This document shows positions 14,620 through 22,707 of a stretch of DNA of 33,607 bases, in pieces. The notes under the pieces are model-generated. The model had not been told where the DNA came from. It did no database searches and saw nothing but the letters and a program-made list of their open reading frames with translations. The DNA comes from an uncultured Collinsella sp. (lineage in GTDB: Bacteria; Actinomycetota; Coriobacteriia; Coriobacteriales; Coriobacteriaceae), in contig CAUBQN010000003.1 in NCBI GenBank assembly GCA_958438125.1, positions 1-33,607 on the forward strand. Direction: 5' to 3'. Made by a program: the position numbers and the translations under genes. Positions within the stretch are counted from its first letter, which is position 1, and the number at the start of each line of letters is the position of its first letter.

Positions 14620-17600
14620 ATGTTGGAGCTCAAAGGTATTTGCAAAAGGTACGTCACGCAGTCGTTCACGCAGGTGGCGCTCGATAACGTGAGCCTGGCT
14701 TTTCGCGATAACGAGTTCGTGGCCATTCTGGGACCTTCGGGGTCGGGTAAAACTACGATGCTCAACGTTATCGGTGGGCTCGATCATTTCGATTCTGGCG
14801 ACCTGCTGATCGACGGTATTTCGACCAAAGACTTTCACGATCGCGATTGGGATGCCTACCGCAACAACCGCATCGGCTTTGTGTTCCAAAGCTATAACCT
14901 CATTCCGCATCAGACCATTTTGGAAAACGTGGAGCTGGCGCTCACGCTCACGGGCGTGGGGCATGCCGAGCGTCGCCAGCGTGCGCGCGAGGCGTTGGAG
15001 AAAGTCGGCTTGGGCGAGCACGTTAACAAGCGCCCGAGCCAGCTTTCGGGCGGGCAGATGCAGCGCGTGGCCATCGCCCGCGCCCTGATTAATGATCCCG
15101 AGATTGTGCTGGCAGACGAGCCGACCGGCGCTTTGGATTCAACGACATCCGTACAGGTCATGGACCTGCTCAAGGACGTGGCGCGCGACCGCCTGGTCAT
15201 CATGGTCACGCACAATCCTGAGCTGGCGTACCAGTACGCCACGCGCATCGTCAACCTGGCGGACGGCAAGATCACCGACGATTCCGACCCCTTTGATGTA
15301 GCAAAGGCCGCGCGTCGCGAGGCTAAGCCTACGCGCAAAACTTCGATGAGCTTTGTGACAGCGCTGGGACTTTCGGCGCGAAACCTTATGACCAAGAAGG
15401 GCCGTACGGCCATGACTGCCTTTGCGGGGTCGATTGGCATTATCGGTATTGCGGCAATCCTGGCGCTCTCCAATGGCGTGAACAATTACATCAAAAAGGT
15501 CGAGGAGGATACGCTCTCGAGCTACCCGCTTACCATCTCCAAGCAGGACTACGACCTGTCGTCCATGATGGGCGGGCAGGGGGCTGCGGATGACGATACG
15601 TCCAAAAACGAGGGTTCGTCCGACGACAGTGCCGGCGGCAAGGCTCAGGGAACCGATAAGATCCCTGTGGTCACGGCCGTAAAGGATATGTTTGCAAGTG
15701 TTAAGTCCAACGATATGACGAGCTTTAAGGCATGGCTCGATGCTGGTGGCGACGGCATCGATAAAGAAGTCAATGCCATCCAGTACGGCTATGGCGTGAC
15801 GCCAGTTGTCTATCGTGCGGGTAAGGGTGACGAGAAGCCCGTTCGGCTTGTTCCCAACGCTATGACCGAGGCCATGAGCGGCGGCGCAAGTTCGGCGGCA
15901 ACGGTGAGCATGGATTCCATGGGAACCTCGGTCTTTAACGAGATGATTGACGACCAGAGCTTGCTCGACAGCCAGTACGATGTCGTGGCGGGGCATTGGC
16001 CTACGTCTGCTAACGAAGCCGTGATGGTGCTATCGAGCCGTGGCACGGTGGGCGATTACACGCTCTACAGCATCGGTGCGCTGGATATCGATGAGCTCAA
16101 CGACCTGGTAAACAGCGCTATGACGGCTGACGGTGGGGTCGAAACGCCCGAGACCGGCACCGACTTTACCTACGATGATGCGTTGTCTACCACGTTTAAG
16201 GTGCTGTCGCCGGCCGATGCCTATCGCAAAAACGAAGAGACCGGCATGTGGGCCGACATGTCTGACGACGCCGACTTTATGGCTGCCAAGGTTGCCGACG
16301 GTATTGACGTGCACATTGTGGGCGTGGTGCGACCTAACGAGACCGCCAACGCGAGTGCGTTGTCCCCGGGCATTGCCTATACGCATGCGCTGACTCGCCA
16401 GCTTATGGAGCGCGCCGCCAATTCGCAGATCGTAAAAGAGCAACTTGCCCATCCCGAGACGGATGTCTTTACGGGCAAGTCTTTCGATGAACTGCAGGGC
16501 GAGGCCAAGCAAGGCGTGGATCTGGGCAGCATGTTCAGCGTGGATGAGGTGGCGCTCAAGAGCGCGTTCTCGTTCGATACCTCCGCGCTCTCGGGTGTTG
16601 CCGGCGGTATGGACCTGTCGGGTCTTGACTTGTCTGGGCTGGACATTGACCTTTCGGGCGTTGGTAGAGACATCGACTTCAGCGACATCATGGACAAAGC
16701 GCCGGCACCAGATTTCTCGGGCATCTTTGACGGTCTAGAACTCACGCCCGAGCAAATGCAGCAGGTGGGAACGCTTGCCAACCAACTGTTTGAGGGATTT
16801 TTGCAGTCTGATCAGTTTAAGGCCCTGACGCCCGAAGACCTTAAGGACGCGTCAAAGCTCGCCGCCGCATTCTCGACGTATCTTGAGCATGATGCTGCAG
16901 CCCAGCAATGCCTGGCTCAGCTGAAGGCCCTCGGCGGCGATGCCCTGGCCGAGCGCCTGCAGCAGGCGATGACCGACTATGTGCAAAAGCAGCTGGCTCC
17001 GTATCTGCAACAGGCTATGGGTCAGGTGATGAAGGCAATCAGCGAGCAGATAACGTCGACGGTATCGTCCCAGCTTAAAGCAGGCGCGGCGGGGCTCATG
17101 GGCCAGATGGCGACGCAGATGTCTTCGAGTTTTGCCAACCTAGCGAGCGCTATGCGTGTGGATGCGAGCGCTTTTGCGCGTGCCATTCACTTCAACATGG
17201 ACGCCGAGGACCTGAGCTCGCTCATGATGAGCTATGCCAAGGCGTCGAAGCTCACCTACGATAACAATCTAACCACGTTGGGTTATGCGGACGAGGCCGA
17301 CCCCATTTCGGTCAAGATTTTCCCGCGTGACTTTGAGGCCAAGGAGCGCGTACTCGACCATATCGATGCGTATAACAAGCAGGTCAAAGCCGCCGGCCAC
17401 GACGAGCAGGCAATCTCGTACACCGACTACATGGGCATCATCATGGGCTCGGTGAATGATATCGTGAATACCATCAGCTTGGTGCTCATCGCATTCGTGA
17501 GTATCAGCCTGGTGGTGAGCTCCATCATGATCGGCATCATCACGTACATCAGCGTGCTGGAGCGCAAAAAGGAGATTGGCATTCTGCGCGCGATCGGCGC

Positions 17601-17874
17601 GTCGAAGCGCAACGTGGCAAACGTGTTCAACGCCGAGACCTTTATCGAGGGCCTCATTGCCGGCGTCTTTGCTGTTGTCGTCGTGGTGGCCGTGAGCTTC
17701 CCGGTTAATGCCTGGGCGCTTGCTGCCAAACAGGTCCCCAATCTGATGAGCCTGCCCGTGCAGGATGCGCTGGTGCTCATCGCGATTTCGGTGCTGCTGA
17801 CGGTTGTCGCCGGCCTGCTGCCGGCCCGCAGCGCATCCAAGAAAGACCCCGTGGAGGCCCTACGCTCCGAATAA
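14620..17874 (+). CDS. Fused ABC exporter: MacB-type ATPase plus FtsX-like permease
   Basis: A 1084-residue one-chain ABC transporter of the MacB/LolCDE class, which couples ATP hydrolysis to movements outside the membrane rather than classical transport. The ATPase (1-230) has Walker A GPSGSGKT (38-45), Q-loop FQSYN (Gln90), signature LSGGQMQR (142-149), Walker B with Glu167 and switch His in VTHN. The first membrane helix follows GRTAMTAFAGS (about 265-290). A very large outside region of about 650 residues contains a low-complexity DLSGLDLSGLDIDLSG stretch near 665-683 and a helical, Gln/Ala-rich coiled part near 710-850. Three helices with ERKKEIGILRAIGAS close the FtsX domain, ending DPVEALRSE. 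ATG 14620 is preferred over TTG 14611 by spacing to GGGAGAGG. It is a single gene and the substrate is unknown. Confidence 0.9.
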   Translation: MLELKGICKRYVTQSFTQVALDNVSLAFRDNEFVAILGPSGSGKTTMLNVIGGLDHFDSGDLLIDGISTKDFHDRDWDAYRNNRIGFVFQSYNLIPHQTILENVELALTLTGVGHAERRQRAREALEKVGLGEHVNKRPSQLSGGQMQRVAIARALINDPEIVLADEPTGALDSTTSVQVMDLLKDVARDRLVIMVTHNPELAYQYATRIVNLADGKITDDSDPFDVAKAARREAKPTRKTSMSFVTALGLSARNLMTKKGRTAMTAFAGSIGIIGIAAILALSNGVNNYIKKVEEDTLSSYPLTISKQDYDLSSMMGGQGAADDDTSKNEGSSDDSAGGKAQGTDKIPVVTAVKDMFASVKSNDMTSFKAWLDAGGDGIDKEVNAIQYGYGVTPVVYRAGKGDEKPVRLVPNAMTEAMSGGASSAATVSMDSMGTSVFNEMIDDQSLLDSQYDVVAGHWPTSANEAVMVLSSRGTVGDYTLYSIGALDIDELNDLVNSAMTADGGVETPETGTDFTYDDALSTTFKVLSPADAYRKNEETGMWADMSDDADFMAAKVADGIDVHIVGVVRPNETANASALSPGIAYTHALTRQLMERAANSQIVKEQLAHPETDVFTGKSFDELQGEAKQGVDLGSMFSVDEVALKSAFSFDTSALSGVAGGMDLSGLDLSGLDIDLSGVGRDIDFSDIMDKAPAPDFSGIFDGLELTPEQMQQVGTLANQLFEGFLQSDQFKALTPEDLKDASKLAAAFSTYLEHDAAAQQCLAQLKALGGDALAERLQQAMTDYVQKQLAPYLQQAMGQVMKAISEQITSTVSSQLKAGAAGLMGQMATQMSSSFANLASAMRVDASAFARAIHFNMDAEDLSSLMMSYAKASKLTYDNNLTTLGYADEADPISVKIFPRDFEAKERVLDHIDAYNKQVKAAGHDEQAISYTDYMGIIMGSVNDIVNTISLVLIAFVSISLVVSSIMIGIITYISVLERKKEIGILRAIGASKRNVANVFNAETFIEGLIAGVFAVVVVVAVSFPVNAWALAAKQVPNLMSLPVQDALVLIAISVLLTVVAGLLPARSASKKDPVEALRSE

Positions 17875-17905
17875 TGTGACAAAGGGACGGTCCCTTTGTC
17901 ACATT
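17873..17905. repeat. Extragenic palindrome copy 1 (TGTGACAAAGGGAC family)
   Basis: AATGTGACAAAGGGAC and its exact reverse complement flank one G, giving a perfect 33-bp palindrome that begins inside the exporter stop codon. It is followed by GAG and, a few bases later, by AAATCGGGGTCTAAT (17918-17932), a box also found after copy 2. It may act as a terminator-like hairpin but no T-run follows. Confidence 0.85.
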
Positions 17906-17974
17906 GAGACCCTTGCGAAATCGGGGTCTAATTACCGTTCGGCAGGTTAAGAACTCCCTCTCCCCGCTTAATGC

Positions 17975-18003
17975 TTGACGAAGAGTCCTCTGGTTTATAT
18001 ACC
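17975..18003 (+). promoter_or_regulatory. Candidate promoter of OFA transporter 1
   Basis: TTGACG (17975-17980), 17 nt, TATACC (17998-18003). The -10 overlaps the TetR-type operator at 17999-18016, an arrangement that suits repression. Confidence 0.6.
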
Positions 18004-18016
18004 TATCGGTAGGCAT
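17999..18016. promoter_or_regulatory. Putative TetR operator site 1
   Basis: ATACCTATCGGTAGGCAT is an imperfect palindrome (7 of 9 half-site positions). It is identical at 15 of 18 positions to site 3 upstream of the deiminase gene. It overlaps the predicted -10 of the transporter. Confidence 0.65.
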
Positions 18017-18049
18017 ATAGGATGTATTGCCGATAGAAATGGAGCAACC

Positions 18050-19330
18050 ATGACTCTCACCACACCAGCCAAAAAAGATTGTCTCCGTGAAAGCGGCGCA
18101 TTTGCTTGGGTCGTCGTTATTGCGCTCGGCTTAATGTCCGCCGGAACAACTGGCACATATAGCATTATTGCTGGCTCATTCGTTGCTCCAGTATGTGAAG
18201 ATCTGGGCTTTGACTACACTTCTTTTTCTTTCTATTTCACCGCGATTCTTCTTGGCCTTGCGCTTGGGCTTCCGCTTTTGAGTCGCTTCATTCCAAAAGT
18301 AATCGGCAAACCATGGCATATTTGCATTGAACTCGTCCTTATTGCTGCCGGCGCCGCAATGGCGTTCTACACCGAGGTCTGGATGTTCACCGTCTCCGCC
18401 GCAGTGATCGGCATCTGCTTTTCGTTTACAACGGGCGTCTGCATGTCCGATGTCATTGACCAATGGTTCAGCAAATCGTCCGGTCTTGCCATCGGCCTCG
18501 CTTGGGGCGTTAATTCTCTCTGCACGCTGTTATTGAGTCCTGTCGTTACGCTGGTCATCGAGCAGCAAGGCTGGCGTACGGGATACATCGTGCTTGCGGC
18601 CGTTTCTGCAGCTATGATTTTGCCTGCAAGCGCATTTATCATTCGCCTTAACCCCTCTGATCGCAACATGCTTCCGTACGGAGAGACCGCCTCCGAAACC
18701 CATGAGAGCTGCAGCGCCGATGAGCAGGAAGATGTCCTTTCGGGCATGGCACTCCGCGATGCCGCGAAAACGCCGTCTTTTATTCTCTGTGCCCTTTTGC
18801 TTTGTGTGGCGCAGCTCACCTGCTGCATGAACCAGCTGTTTCCAACCTATGCAAGCGAGGTCGGTTTCAATCCTATCGTAGGAAGCTTAATGGTCTCGGC
18901 AGCTTCACTCTCCGATATCTTCCTAAATCCCTTCGTGGGCAAAACATGCGACAAGCTTGGCGCTATTAAAGCAACGGTCGCATGGACAGGTGTCAGCATT
19001 CTTTCATTCCTGCTTCTTATCATTGGCGGAAGCAATGAGACCGTTTCCATCATTGCAGTTGGTGTAAACGATGTCATGTTCGCCATCGTTGGAACCGCAA
19101 TGCCGATGCTTCTCCTCTCGCTTTTTGGATCACGCGATTTTGGAAGGATCTATTCGATCGTTTGCTCAGCGGGCTATGTCGTCGGTGCTTTTGGAATGCC
19201 GGTCATGATGAAAGTTTACGGCATGGCAGGGTCATTCCAGGGAGTATTTATCTTCTGCATTGCCTGCAACCTTATGATTGCTGCGTTTGCTATCGTTTCC
19301 GGCTTTCTCAGTAAGGCTGCTGAAAAGTAA
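18050..19330 (+). CDS. OFA-family MFS transporter 1 (oxalate/formate antiporter-like)
   Basis: A 426-residue 12-helix major-facilitator protein. The N-terminus carries SAGTTGTYSIIAGSFVAPV, an OFA-family-like signature. A short charged loop (about 210-235) separates two six-helix halves, and FGSRDFGRIYS lies in a late cytoplasmic loop. The family exchanges small carboxylates and related organic ions; the actual substrate is unknown. It is a close paralogue of the transporter at 22708, sharing long stretches such as LTCCMNQLFPTYASEVGF. The start is ATG 18050 with GGAG 5 nt before; the longer upstream frame contains the promoter and operator. Operator site 1 places it under the same TetR regulator as the deiminase operon. 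Confidence 0.9.
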   Translation: MTLTTPAKKDCLRESGAFAWVVVIALGLMSAGTTGTYSIIAGSFVAPVCEDLGFDYTSFSFYFTAILLGLALGLPLLSRFIPKVIGKPWHICIELVLIAAGAAMAFYTEVWMFTVSAAVIGICFSFTTGVCMSDVIDQWFSKSSGLAIGLAWGVNSLCTLLLSPVVTLVIEQQGWRTGYIVLAAVSAAMILPASAFIIRLNPSDRNMLPYGETASETHESCSADEQEDVLSGMALRDAAKTPSFILCALLLCVAQLTCCMNQLFPTYASEVGFNPIVGSLMVSAASLSDIFLNPFVGKTCDKLGAIKATVAWTGVSILSFLLLIIGGSNETVSIIAVGVNDVMFAIVGTAMPMLLLSLFGSRDFGRIYSIVCSAGYVVGAFGMPVMMKVYGMAGSFQGVFIFCIACNLMIAAFAIVSGFLSKAAEK

Positions 19331-19364
19331 TAAGCGCCGATTGCATCGGCATAGATTGCCACGC

Positions 19365-19414
19365 AACAGGGGTCGACTCCAAGCCAGACTGGAGTCGACC
19401 CCTGTTTTCGTTTT
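19365..19414 (+). terminator. Rho-independent terminator of OFA transporter 1
   Basis: A perfect 17-bp stem (19365-19381 with 19390-19406) and an 8-nt loop, followed by TTCGTTTT. The convergent tetR gene ends 54 nt further on. Confidence 0.9.
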
Positions 19415-19467
19415 AAAGGTTGCCCGCAGGCACCATGGGTGCCAACATGCGCTTCAGCTTGGCTGGC

Positions 19468-20046
19468 CTATTTGAACATAAGCTCGACTATTCCCGCCCA
19501 AACCGCTTTTTCATCAATATCCTCACCTTGAGCGACCGTATTGCTCGCTCCCTCCAGAACGGTATAAAGAATTTGTACGTAGAGCATCACGTCAGCACTA
19601 TCGGAAAACGCGCCAATCTCTGCACCATGAAGAAGGATGTCTTTAAGCGCATCCATGGTTCGTTTGGTCGCCGTCGCTTGACGTTCCTGAACTGCAGGAA
19701 TTCGATTTGCTTGAACGCTAACCTCGGCCAGCACGCGCCGGCGCTTTTCATCGCTTCGATAACCACCTATAACTGAATTGCCGAGCTCGATAAGCGCGGC
19801 CTTGAACCCGTCCCTATCGACTATTAGCGAGTAGTCGCGCTGATAGTCGATGGTCGGAAACATGCTGTCCAAGAGCGTAGTGAAAATCTCCTCTTTAGAG
19901 GGAAAGTAGTAGTACACCGACGGCTTGGATATACCGACAAAGTCGCAAATCTTTCCGATAGACGCTTTGTCATAACCGACTTCTGCCACAAGATCGTACA
20001 TTGCGTCCAATATTTTTTTTCTTGTGCTCACGCTGCATTTCTCCAT
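19468..20046 (-). CDS. TetR-family repressor of the deiminase/transporter locus
   Basis: A 192-residue TetR regulator. The N-terminal helix-turn-helix is clear: TRKKILDAMYDLVAEVGYDKASIGKICDFVGISKPSVYYYF, read across about residues 8-48. The C-terminal ligand domain is not recognisable by sequence, as usual. An ATG at 20046 has only a weak GGAA; a GTG at 20031 (MSTRKK) has GGAG 9 nt before and is a reasonable alternative start. The gene lies between OFA transporter 1 and the divergent deiminase gene. Three matching palindromes occur at just those promoters, so it most likely represses both transcription units and responds to the pathway substrate. That link is inference from position and shared sites. 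Confidence 0.92.
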   Translation of the reverse strand: MEKCSVSTRKKILDAMYDLVAEVGYDKASIGKICDFVGISKPSVYYYFPSKEEIFTTLLDSMFPTIDYQRDYSLIVDRDGFKAALIELGNSVIGGYRSDEKRRRVLAEVSVQANRIPAVQERQATATKRTMDALKDILLHGAEIGAFSDSADVMLYVQILYTVLEGASNTVAQGEDIDEKAVWAGIVELMFK

Positions 20047-20120
20047 TGCAAATCATTTCCGCACTACCAACATTATTAAGGATGGCAACGGAACATCAAT
20101 TCGTGTCCAAACATGACCAC

Positions 20121-20142
20121 TATATACGGTGAACGGTATGTA
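20121..20142. promoter_or_regulatory. Putative TetR operator site 2
   Basis: The core ATACGGTGAACGGTAT (20124-20139) is palindromic and keeps outer TA pairs. It lies 75 nt upstream of the tetR start, probably for autoregulation, and shares GAACGGTA with site 3. Confidence 0.55.
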
Positions 20143-20174
20143 TCAGTAGGCGAGCGGCAATTATTCAAAACAAT

Positions 20175-20192
20175 ATACCGAACGGTAGGTAT
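20175..20192. promoter_or_regulatory. Putative TetR operator site 3
   Basis: ATACCGAACGGTAGGTAT, 7 of 9 half-site symmetry and 15 of 18 identical to site 1. It overlaps TATAGT (20190-20195), a likely -10 of the deiminase operon; I see no convincing -35. Confidence 0.65.
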
Positions 20193-20270
20193 AGTAGTAC
20201 TATAGCAGGTGAAACCCCGCTATTGTCGCGGCCGGACAGCATCGCGGGAAACCCGACGGAAGGACCAACC

Positions 20271-21509
20271 ATGTACGAGAACTATCGTATGCCGGGCGAG
20301 TTCGAGAAGCGCTCCAACGTCTATGTGACATGGCTTCCCGATTACATCCGTGCAGAGGGTTACGATAACCGCCAGCCCTGCGTTGACGTGATCAAGGCTC
20401 TGCTCGAGTATGGCGACGTTACGGTCAACCTCAATTGCGGCACCCCCGGCTCCTATGAGGAGGCTTGCTCGCGCTTGAAGGAGGAGGGGGTTGATCTCGA
20501 TCGCATCGAGATCACGCAGTTCGAAGACTCCAACTTCTATGTCCGCGACAACGGTCCCAGCATCATGGTCGACGACAAGGGCCATTCTTATATGGTCAAC
20601 CCCGCTTGGACTTATTACGGCGTGTGGGACAAGAACTCCCCGGAGTGCCAGTCCGCACGTAAGGCAGCCGTTCACATGGCGGTTGCGCTCGGTTGCTTCG
20701 ATATCGTCAATTCCGAAATGGTTTCGGAGGGCGGCGACCGCGAGTTTGACGGTCACGGCACTCTGATCGCCATCGAGGATACGGAATGCCGCAAGCGTAA
20801 TCCCGAGTTCACGAAAGAGGAAGTAGAGGCCGAGTATAAGCGCATCTACAACCTCAACAAGGTTATCTGGCTTCCGCAGCCTATGCTCGAGGACGACGAC
20901 TATCGACTGGGCATCCTCGACGAGAAGGAAGACGGAACTCCCGTCTTTGGCATGAGCTTTGCGGCTCACATTGATGAGATGTGTCGCTTTATCACTCCGA
21001 ACAAGATTCTTCTTGCCGAGGTGTCCGATGAAGAGGCAGCTTCGAGCAAGGCTGGCGCAGAGTCTCGTCGCCGCATTGAGGCTGCCTACGAGATCCTGAG
21101 CAACGAAACGGACTGGGAGGGCAAGCCCTTCGAGATCGTTCGTATGCCCACTGCCGAGCCGATTGAAGTCGTTATCGCCCCTGGCGATGAGGATTACGAG
21201 CTCTATAAGGGCTTCATCGACGAAATGGGCGGCAAGTTTATGGATGGCACTCCCTGGCCCGAGGGCCCCGTTCACTTCTACGCAGCAGCGAGCTACTGCA
21301 ACTTCCTCATCTGCAATGGCGTCGTTCTTGGTCAGCGTTATTACCACGAGGGCATGAACGAAGTCGTGAAGGAGAAGGACGAGCAGGCCAAAGCCGTTCT
21401 TGAGAGCTGCTTCCCCGATCGCAAAGTCATCATGATTGACTCTCTCGCGCTTAACCTGTCCGGCGGCGGCGTGCACTGCTGGACCAAGGACGTGGCAGCC
21501 AGCTGCTAG
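20271..21509 (+). CDS. Agmatine-deiminase-family (PAD_porph) guanidine hydrolase
   Basis: A 412-residue enzyme of the guanidino-group-modifying superfamily, which hydrolyses a guanidine to an ureido group plus ammonia. Family landmarks are present: FYVRDNGPS (Arg92, Asp93), SEGGDREFDGHGT (Glu153), FAAHIDEMCRF (His233, Asp235), NFLICNGVV and GGGVHCWTKD with catalytic Cys403. It is longer than typical agmatine deiminases (about 370 residues), mainly through an inserted charged stretch at about 168-225. The substrate could be agmatine, but the atypical length and odd partner enzyme make another guanidino compound possible. The start ATG 20271 has GGAAGGA upstream. It is first in an operon with the carbamoyltransferase-like gene and OFA transporter 2, behind operator site 3. 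Confidence 0.88.
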   Translation: MYENYRMPGEFEKRSNVYVTWLPDYIRAEGYDNRQPCVDVIKALLEYGDVTVNLNCGTPGSYEEACSRLKEEGVDLDRIEITQFEDSNFYVRDNGPSIMVDDKGHSYMVNPAWTYYGVWDKNSPECQSARKAAVHMAVALGCFDIVNSEMVSEGGDREFDGHGTLIAIEDTECRKRNPEFTKEEVEAEYKRIYNLNKVIWLPQPMLEDDDYRLGILDEKEDGTPVFGMSFAAHIDEMCRFITPNKILLAEVSDEEAASSKAGAESRRRIEAAYEILSNETDWEGKPFEIVRMPTAEPIEVVIAPGDEDYELYKGFIDEMGGKFMDGTPWPEGPVHFYAAASYCNFLICNGVVLGQRYYHEGMNEVVKEKDEQAKAVLESCFPDRKVIMIDSLALNLSGGGVHCWTKDVAASC

Positions 21510-21556
21510 CGAGCCTTTGAGCCTGCACTGTCTGATTTAGGCGCCACACTTACTGC

Positions 21557-21588
21557 TCCCCGAGGGATATCCGTGTTTCCCTCGGGGA
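21557..21588 (+). other. Hairpin between deiminase and carbamoyltransferase genes
   Basis: TCCCCGAGGGA and TCCCTCGGGGA form a perfect 11-bp stem with a 10-nt loop and no T-run. It could stabilise the upstream mRNA, attenuate transcription or mark an RNA processing site within the operon. Confidence 0.6.
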
Positions 21589-21631
21589 CACATTCGACAT
21601 TCATCTATCACAAAATGGAAAGGAAATAGGC

Positions 21632-22696
21632 ATGAACAACAGCCTCCGCGGTCGCGACTACATCAACATCCATGATCTCTCCTCCGAGGATTTCCGCTAT
21701 CTCATCGATCTTGCCTGGAACCTTAAGGCTCAGAAGAAGTCTGGTGTCGACCAGCGCTACTTCCCCGGCAAAAACGTCCTCGCCAACTTTGAGTGGGGTT
21801 CGACCCGTACTCGTTGCGCATTCGAGACCTCCTGCAATGATTTGGGCATGGGCTTCACTTATCTGACCAACTCCCACATGGGTGACTGCGAGACCGTCAA
21901 GGATGCCATGCGCGTCTTTAACGGCATGTACGATCTCATCGTCTACCGCGCACAGAAGGACGAGCAGTTCCTCTATGACGTTGCCGACCTGGTTGACATC
22001 CCGGTCATCAATGCCCTTACTCTCGGCGATCACCCGACTCAGATGCTCGCTGACGCTCTTACGATGGAAGAGCAATGGGGCGGTCTGCGTACAAGCCGCG
22101 GCAAGAAGATGGCTTTCGTTGGCAACTGCGCCGGCGCCCCGGTGTGGTATGGCCGTCTGTGCGCTATGCTCGACATGGACTTCCTCGCCATCGGCCCCGA
22201 CGACCTCCGTCATCAGATGTGCAAGGAAATGATTGAAGAGGTGGAGGCCTGCTACGCCAAGTACGCTCCCAATAGGACCTTTACCATCACCTCTGACCTC
22301 GATGCCCTGGATGGCGTTGACGTTATCGTTACCGAGGAGTGGCGCTACATCAACCCCGAGTGCGGCGAAGAGGTTCTGGATCCCGACGACTACAACTCCT
22401 GGCTGGGCGATGCCGAGTCTTTGTACCCCTATCGCGTCACCAGCGAGCTGTGCAAGCGCACCAACAATCCCGACATCTTCTGCATGCATGAGCTTCCCTC
22501 TGTCCATAACGCAGATCACCGTGTTGGCAAAATGCTCCTCGACCAGTGCAAGAACGACCTTCATCGCGAGATTATCACCGAGGGCTTTGAGATTGCCGAC
22601 GAGTGCTTTGAGGCCAACGCTTCGGTCATCTTCCGTGAGGCAGAGAACCGTCAGCACACCATCAAGGCCGTTATGTGTGCCCTTCTGGGTCTCTAG
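21632..22696 (+). CDS. Ornithine/putrescine carbamoyltransferase-like enzyme with altered substrate motifs
   Basis: A 354-residue aspartate/ornithine carbamoyltransferase-fold protein. The carbamoyl-phosphate site is intact: STRTR (57-61) and HPTQ (134-137). The C-terminal helix EAENRQHTIKAVM is typical. In contrast the second-substrate site is changed. The usual HCLP is HELP (286-289), so the ornithine-contacting Cys is Glu. The SMG loop of ornithine enzymes is absent (WRYINPECGEE instead). FEKxSTRTR reads FEWGSTRTR. It may therefore use a different amine or ureido compound, for example the product of the neighbouring deiminase. In the agmatine pathway the corresponding enzyme would be putrescine carbamoyltransferase, but no carbamate kinase is in the window. 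ATG 21632 follows AAAGGAAA. Its stop overlaps the RBS of the next gene. Confidence 0.88.
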   Translation: MNNSLRGRDYINIHDLSSEDFRYLIDLAWNLKAQKKSGVDQRYFPGKNVLANFEWGSTRTRCAFETSCNDLGMGFTYLTNSHMGDCETVKDAMRVFNGMYDLIVYRAQKDEQFLYDVADLVDIPVINALTLGDHPTQMLADALTMEEQWGGLRTSRGKKMAFVGNCAGAPVWYGRLCAMLDMDFLAIGPDDLRHQMCKEMIEEVEACYAKYAPNRTFTITSDLDALDGVDVIVTEEWRYINPECGEEVLDPDDYNSWLGDAESLYPYRVTSELCKRTNNPDIFCMHELPSVHNADHRVGKMLLDQCKNDLHREIITEGFEIADECFEANASVIFREAENRQHTIKAVMCALLGL

Positions 22697-22707
22697 GAGC
22701 TGTATCA

